Shown here: positions 60,155 through 64,000 of the stretch, piece by piece
Numbering within the stretch: the stretch's first letter is position 1
Layout of the letters: the number at the start of each line of letters is the position of its first letter
The notes under the pieces: generated by a model
Told to the model about the DNA's origin: nothing
Databases searched by the model: none
The model's input: only the letters and a program-made list of their open reading frames with translations
Position numbers and translations under genes: made by a program
Source of the DNA: Alphaproteobacteria bacterium
GTDB lineage: Bacteria; Pseudomonadota; Alphaproteobacteria; Caulobacterales; Maricaulaceae
NCBI GenBank assembly: GCA_016124665.1
Contig: WGNH01000017.1
Span: forward strand, 62,001 to 126,000
Direction: 5' to 3'
Length of the DNA: 64,000 nt

Positions 60155-62017
60155 ATGACCTCGAATTGGGACGTCATCATTATTGGTGGTGGCCATGCCG
60201 GCTGCGAAGCGGCAGCGGCGAGCGCACGCTTGGGCGCGCGCACGCTTCTGCTCACCCACAATCCCGGGACAATCGGCGAAATGTCCTGCAATCCGGCGAT
60301 TGGTGGCCTCGGCAAGGGGCATCTGGTCCGCGAAATCGACGCCATGGACGGCATTATGGGCCGGATGGCAGATGCCTCCGGCATCCAGTTCCGCCTGTTG
60401 AACCGCTCCAAGGGTCCGGCTGTACGCGGCCCCCGCACGCAGTCTGACCGGCGGCTCTATCGGGAAGCCATGCAGGCCGAGCTCGCGGCAACACCCGGCC
60501 TGACCATTGAGGCGGCCGCCATCGAGGATCTGATGGTTGAGGACAGCGGCCGGGTTACGGGCGTGATCGCTGCGGATGGCCGGCGCTGGTCCTGTCAGGC
60601 CGTGGTTCTGACCACTGGCACTTTCCTGAAAGGCGTTATCCATCGCGGACTGGAACGCACACCGGCGGGCCGCTTCGGGGAAAAGCCGGCCATCGGCCTG
60701 TCCGACCGGCTCTACGGGCTGGGTTTGCGGATGGGCCGTTTGAAAACCGGAACACCTGCCCGGCTCAAGGGGTCGACCATCAACTGGTCAGTACTGGAAC
60801 GCCAGCCGGCGGACGAAACCCCTGTGCCCTTCTCCTTTCTGACGGACCGGATTTCGGTCCCACAGATCGAATGCGGCATTACCCACACGACACCGGAAAC
60901 CCACCGCATTATTGCCGAAAACCTGGATCAGTCCGCCGTCTATAGCGGTGGCATTTCAGGCCGGGGCCCCCGTTATTGTCCGTCCATTGAAGACAAGATC
61001 CATCGCTTCGCCGACAAGGACAGTCACCAGATTTTCCTCGAACCGGAGGGGCTGGACACGGATCTGGTCTATCCCAATGGCATATCGACCTCTTTGCCCG
61101 ATGACGTGCAATTGCAATTCCTACGCACCATTCCCGGTTTGGAGACTGTCGAGGTCGCGCGCTATGGCTATGCCATTGAATATGACTATGTCGATCCGCG
61201 CGAACTGACGGCGGACCTCCAGGTCCGCGCGGCCCCCGGCCTGTATCTCGCCGGCCAGATCAATGGCACGACCGGATATGAGGAAGCGGCCGCCCAGGGT
61301 TTGATGGCCGGCCTCAATGCAGCGCGCGCCGCACATCAGGAAGATCCCGTCATTCTGAGCCGGTCTGACGCCTATATCGGCGTGTTGATCGATGACCTCG
61401 TGACTCGAGGTGTCAGTGAGCCTTATCGCATGTTCACCAGCCGGGCTGAATACCGATTGTCCCTGCGCGCAGACAATGCGGATCAGCGCCTGACTCCTCT
61501 TGCCATCGGCCTCGGAGGTGTGTCCCCAGAGCGCACGCAGCGCTATGCGCGCAAGTCATCCCGTCTGGACGCCGGACGGGACGTGATCAGCCGACTCTCA
61601 CTGACACCGAAAGAAGCCGGATCCGTGGGCATTGCCGTCAATCAGGACGGGCACCGGCGGACGGCCAGGGAATTGCTCAGCTATCCGGAGGTCGGCTGGC
61701 CGCAGATCGTGACCGCCTTTCCGGAGCTGTCTGAAGTTGACCCGGGGATCGGAGAGCAATTGGCCATCGAGGCCATCTACGCGAATTACCTGCAGCGGCA
61801 GGATGCCGACATACTGGCCTTCCGGCGCGACGAAGCCATCACCCTGCCGGCCGGCATCGATTTCGATCTGATCGGCGGTCTGTCTTCGGAAGCCCGGGAA
61901 AAGCTGAAAGCCGCCCGCCCGGCCACACTTGGCCAGGCCAGCCGCATTGAAGGTGTCACGCCGGGCGCGGTCACCGCGATCCTTGCCCATATCAAATCTG
62001 CCCGGCGGGCCGGCTAG
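60155..62017 (+). CDS. mnmG: tRNA uridine-5-carboxymethylaminomethyl(34) synthesis enzyme MnmG (GidA)
   Basis: FAD-dependent partner of MnmE in U34 tRNA modification. The 620-aa protein starts [22 protein letters not shown] (dinucleotide-binding loop), followed by [69 protein letters not shown] and [18 protein letters not shown]; the C-terminal helical domain with [23 protein letters not shown] is complete. It follows the first parS site. rsmG starts 1 bp after its stop. Confidence 0.98.
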   Translation: MTSNWDVIIIGGGHAGCEAAAASARLGARTLLLTHNPGTIGEMSCNPAIGGLGKGHLVREIDAMDGIMGRMADASGIQFRLLNRSKGPAVRGPRTQSDRRLYREAMQAELAATPGLTIEAAAIEDLMVEDSGRVTGVIAADGRRWSCQAVVLTTGTFLKGVIHRGLERTPAGRFGEKPAIGLSDRLYGLGLRMGRLKTGTPARLKGSTINWSVLERQPADETPVPFSFLTDRISVPQIECGITHTTPETHRIIAENLDQSAVYSGGISGRGPRYCPSIEDKIHRFADKDSHQIFLEPEGLDTDLVYPNGISTSLPDDVQLQFLRTIPGLETVEVARYGYAIEYDYVDPRELTADLQVRAAPGLYLAGQINGTTGYEEAAAQGLMAGLNAARAAHQEDPVILSRSDAYIGVLIDDLVTRGVSEPYRMFTSRAEYRLSLRADNADQRLTPLAIGLGGVSPERTQRYARKSSRLDAGRDVISRLSLTPKEAGSVGIAVNQDGHRRTARELLSYPEVGWPQIVTAFPELSEVDPGIGEQLAIEAIYANYLQRQDADILAFRRDEAITLPAGIDFDLIGGLSSEAREKLKAARPATLGQASRIEGVTPGAVTAILAHIKSARRAG

Positions 62018-62018
62018 C

Positions 62019-62669
62019 ATGGGGTTCGGGCCAGAGGAGTTCCGGAAAGCCACCGGTGTTTCACGTGAAACACTCGCGGCCTTCACCATCTGGCACGACA
62101 TGCTGGCCGAGGCCAACACGGCCACAAACCTCGTTGGACGCTCGACCATGGACGATTTCTGGAAACGTCATGCCCTCGACGGATTCCAGCTCATCGATCA
62201 CGCCCCGCAGGACGGGCTGTGCTGGCTCGACCTTGGGGCGGGCGCAGGCATCCCCGGCCTGGCACTGGCGCTGGCGATGAAAGACCGCGGCCTAACGGCA
62301 TCCAAACTGGTCATGGTCGAATCGGTCGGCAAGAAGGCGCGATTCGTTCAGGCCACGATCGATGCCACGGGCGCGCCGGCCCGCATGGAAAACTGCCGTG
62401 TTGAAGCCCTGGATCAGACGGAAAAATTCGATGTCATTACGGCCCGCGCCGTCGCTGCACTCGATAAATTGCTCTGGTATGCCTATCCGCTGTTGAAAAC
62501 CGGCGGAATCTGCCTCTTTCCCAAGGGGCAGCGCTACCGTCAGGAATTGACGGATGCCAATAAATACTGGACCTTCGACGCAGATGTTCGGCCAAGTCAG
62601 ACCAGTGAGGAAGGAGTCATACTCCATATTTCCTCCCTCCGGCCGAAGAAGGGAAACCGGCATGCCTGA
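62019..62669 (+). CDS. rsmG: 16S rRNA (guanine(527)-N7)-methyltransferase RsmG (GidB)
   Basis: Methylates G527 of 16S rRNA; loss gives low-level streptomycin resistance. The 216-aa protein has NTATNLVGRSTMDDFWKRHALDGFQL, LDLGAGAGIPGLALALAM, LVMVESVGKKARFVQAT and DVITARAVAALDKLLWYAYPLL, all canonical. The ATG at 62019 is chosen because it lies just after the mnmG stop and gives the usual length; the longer frame is antiframe of mnmG. Residues 14-19 (GVSRET) are encoded by the second parS site, so this N-terminal protein sequence is constrained by centromere function. It overlaps parA by 8 bp. Confidence 0.96.
   Translation: MGFGPEEFRKATGVSRETLAAFTIWHDMLAEANTATNLVGRSTMDDFWKRHALDGFQLIDHAPQDGLCWLDLGAGAGIPGLALALAMKDRGLTASKLVMVESVGKKARFVQATIDATGAPARMENCRVEALDQTEKFDVITARAVAALDKLLWYAYPLLKTGGICLFPKGQRYRQELTDANKYWTFDADVRPSQTSEEGVILHISSLRPKKGNRHA
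62057..62072. promoter_or_regulatory. parS: parS centromere site 2 (inside rsmG)
   Basis: TGTTTCACGTGAAACA matches the canonical bacterial parS sequence at all 16 positions, extended by one pairing base on each side. It overlaps codons 13-18 of rsmG and lies 600 bp before parA. Together with the site at 60072 it makes a two-copy centromere about 8-10 kb from the origin. Confidence 0.95.
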
Positions 62670-63504
62670 GATGAACCGCGGAAAAGCGCCCAAAGTGATC
62701 GCCATCGCCAATCAGAAAGGCGGGGTCGGCAAGACCACCACAACGATCAATCTGGGAACGGCGCTGGCCGCGATCGGCAAGCAGGTCGTGATTCTGGATA
62801 TAGACCCGCAGGGCAATGCCTCCACAGGTCTCGGCGTGCCGCCAGCTGACCGCAAGATCACGACCTATGATGTGCTGGTGGGAGAGCAGCCACTGGAGCG
62901 GGCCCTGGTCGATACACTCGTCCCCGGTCTCTCGCTGGCCCCGTCCGACCCGGATCTGTCCGGAGCCGAACTGGAGCTCGCTTCGGCGCCCCGCCGGTCC
63001 TACCGCATGCGGCATGCCATCGACCGCCTCCGCAAACGCCTGAGCGATGCAGGGCAACATTGCGATTATGTCCTGATTGATTGTCCGCCCTCGCTCAATC
63101 TGTTGACGGTCAATGCATTGACATCTGCTGACTCTGTGCTGGTACCGCTTCAGTGCGAATTCTTCGCTCTGGAGGGTCTCAGCCAGTTGATGCGCACCAT
63201 TGATCTCGTTCGCACCAACCTCAATCCACGTCTCGCCGTCCAGGGCGTCGTTCTGACCATGTTTGACAGCCGCAACAATCTCTCCGGCCAGGTCGAGGCC
63301 GATGTGCGCGAACATTTCGGGGATCAGGTCTACAAGACCCGCATTCCCCGCAATGTCCGGGTCTCGGAGGCGCCGTCGTTCGGCAAGCCGGTCCTGCTCT
63401 ATGATCTCAACTGCTCCGGCAGTCAGGCCTATATCGCGCTTGCAAAAGAAATCGTCCAGCAAGAAAAACGTCAAAGTATTGAAAACGAAAGAGTTCCGGC
63501 ATGA
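62662..63504 (+). CDS. parA: Chromosome partitioning ATPase ParA
   Basis: 280-aa Walker-type ATPase that moves ParB-parS complexes towards the new pole; in Caulobacter it is essential. The deviant Walker A is ANQKGGVGKTTTTINLGTAL near residue 17 (with the signature Lys), followed by VVILDIDPQGNASTGLG, DYVLIDCPPSLNLLTVNAL, PLQCEFFALEGLSQL and VLLYDLNCSGSQAYIALAKE. The ATG at 62662 gives the usual start a few residues before the P-loop; a longer frame runs into rsmG. It overlaps rsmG by 8 bp and parB by 4 bp (ATGA). Confidence 0.98.
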   Translation: MPEMNRGKAPKVIAIANQKGGVGKTTTTINLGTALAAIGKQVVILDIDPQGNASTGLGVPPADRKITTYDVLVGEQPLERALVDTLVPGLSLAPSDPDLSGAELELASAPRRSYRMRHAIDRLRKRLSDAGQHCDYVLIDCPPSLNLLTVNALTSADSVLVPLQCEFFALEGLSQLMRTIDLVRTNLNPRLAVQGVVLTMFDSRNNLSGQVEADVREHFGDQVYKTRIPRNVRVSEAPSFGKPVLLYDLNCSGSQAYIALAKEIVQQEKRQSIENERVPA

Positions 63505-64000
63505 CTGCTGAACGCACACGCGGTCTCGGCCGCGGCCTTTCCGCGCTTCTGAATGATGGCGATATGGCCGATGCCCCGGCGGCCGGCTCGAAATCGGCTC
63601 AAATGCTTCCCATTGAGGAGATCAGCGCCAACCCGGATCAGCCGCGCCGCACATTTTCCGAAGACGATCTCAAATCGCTGGCCGCCTCCATAGCGGAAAA
63701 AGGCCTGTTGCAGCCGGTCCTTGTCCGTCCTGCCCCCACAGGCGGCGGCTATCAGATTGTGGCGGGCGAACGCCGCTGGCGCGCGGCACAGCTGGCGCGT
63801 CTGCACGAAATTCCCGTGCTTGTCCGGGACCTTACCGATCGCGAAACGCTGGAAATCGCCATTGTCGAGAATGTCCAGCGGGCCGACCTCAATCCCGTTG
63901 AGGAGGCGCGGGCCTACAAGCAGCTCGTTGACCGCTTCGAGCACACACAGGACGAAATTGCCCGCGCCGTCGGCAAGAGCCGCAGCCATATCGCCAATAT
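63501..64000 (+). CDS. parB: Chromosome partitioning protein ParB, 3' end outside the window
   Basis: parS-binding CTPase that spreads from its sites and is moved by ParA. The first 166 codons are present. TRGLGRGLSALLNDGD at the N-terminus includes the Arg-Gly-Leu-Gly-Arg-Gly-Leu ParA-interacting motif; the ParB/Srx domain follows (LPIEEISANPDQPRRTFSEDDLKSLAASI, GLLQPVLVRPA, VAGERRWRAAQLARLHEIPVLV and ENVQRADLNPVEEARAY). The beginning of the helix-turn-helix, VGKSRSHIAN, ends at the window edge. The ATG overlaps the parA stop by four bases. The rest of the central and dimerisation domains should continue to the right. Confidence 0.97.
   Translation, partial: MTAERTRGLGRGLSALLNDGDMADAPAAGSKSAQMLPIEEISANPDQPRRTFSEDDLKSLAASIAEKGLLQPVLVRPAPTGGGYQIVAGERRWRAAQLARLHEIPVLVRDLTDRETLEIAIVENVQRADLNPVEEARAYKQLVDRFEHTQDEIARAVGKSRSHIAN

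Noticed and set aside
1-64000. CRISPR arrays, insertion sequences, prophage genes, tRNA or rRNA genes
   Set aside because: No regularly spaced repeats, transposase, integrase or structural-RNA signature was found in any gap.

Overview
The window is an origin-proximal block of an alphaproteobacterial chromosome, most likely from a dimorphic, Caulobacter-like lineage (order Maricaulales / Hyphomonadaceae is my best guess; this is inference, not a database result). The reasons are the gene order around hemE (secB, dnaQ, coaE, aroE, maf, ppsR, origin, hemE, hemH, hemJ, rho, then mnmE, mnmG, rsmG, parA, parB), a perfect CtrA-type TTAA-N7-TTAA box beside DnaA boxes and GANTC (CcrM) sites upstream of hemE, two perfect 16-bp parS palindromes, an alphaproteobacterial SOS box (GAAC-N7-GAAC) and an alphaproteobacterial sigma-32 promoter before dnaK. 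The DNA is GC-rich and densely coding. Nothing looks like a phage, insertion sequence, CRISPR array, tRNA or rRNA.

Layout. 1-6733 (minus): mutS, glnD and the 5' part of murJ. 6854-9133 (plus): NADP-malic enzyme with a phosphotransacetylase-like domain. 9135-17016 (minus): an AmpG-type permease, a hybrid histidine kinase, comM/yifB with an upstream SOS box, gshB, a BON lipoprotein, yraN and rsmI; rsmI diverges from a LppC/LpoA-like lipoprotein gene through start codons that share CATG. 18328-22058: hemW, rdgB and rph (minus), normally neighbours, here split by a plus-strand mini-cassette (38-aa membrane ORF, DUF2975 protein, small HTH regulator) flanked by AT-rich palindromes and a nested terminator. 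22176-30989 (mostly plus): hrcA, grpE, an M48 peptidase, an FMN glutamate-synthase-like protein, alkB (minus), dnaK, dnaJ. 30986-40323: a mixed region with TetR, dapB, a YafY-type regulator, glyoxalase, an Ada-like protein, DUF2244, LysE, nth, a DUF6438 lipoprotein, an ATP-grasp protein and a PfkB kinase. 40554-48110: a GGDEF-EAL protein, hslV and hslU (split by a VOC gene), smr, mltA, a Tim44-like protein and secB. 48120-51674 (minus): ppsR-maf-aroE-coaE-dnaQ, joined mostly by ATGA overlaps.

51675-52127 is the only gene-free stretch above 300 bases. It holds the predicted chromosomal origin: gene orientation switches from minus to plus here, with five DnaA-like boxes, one full CtrA box plus TTAAC half-sites, four GANTC sites and an AT-rich core. 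To its right are the haem genes hemE-hemH-hemJ, rho with a hairpin-rich leader, GST, GDPD, dienelactone hydrolase, DUF6489, mnmE, mnmG, rsmG, parA and the start of parB. The parS sites at 60072 and 62057 lie 8-10 kb from the origin, so origin and centromere come as one module. mnmE carries an unusual cluster of GANTC sites.

An architectural oddity: of eleven convergent gene pairs, six overlap by exactly 4 bp through interlocked stop codons and four more are 0-9 bp apart. The only spaced pair is the HTH/rph pair at the mini-cassette. I did not find an obviously undescribed multi-gene system. The items most worth a second look are the origin/parS/GANTC architecture, the DUF2975 mini-cassette, the SOS box before comM and the interlocked stop codons.
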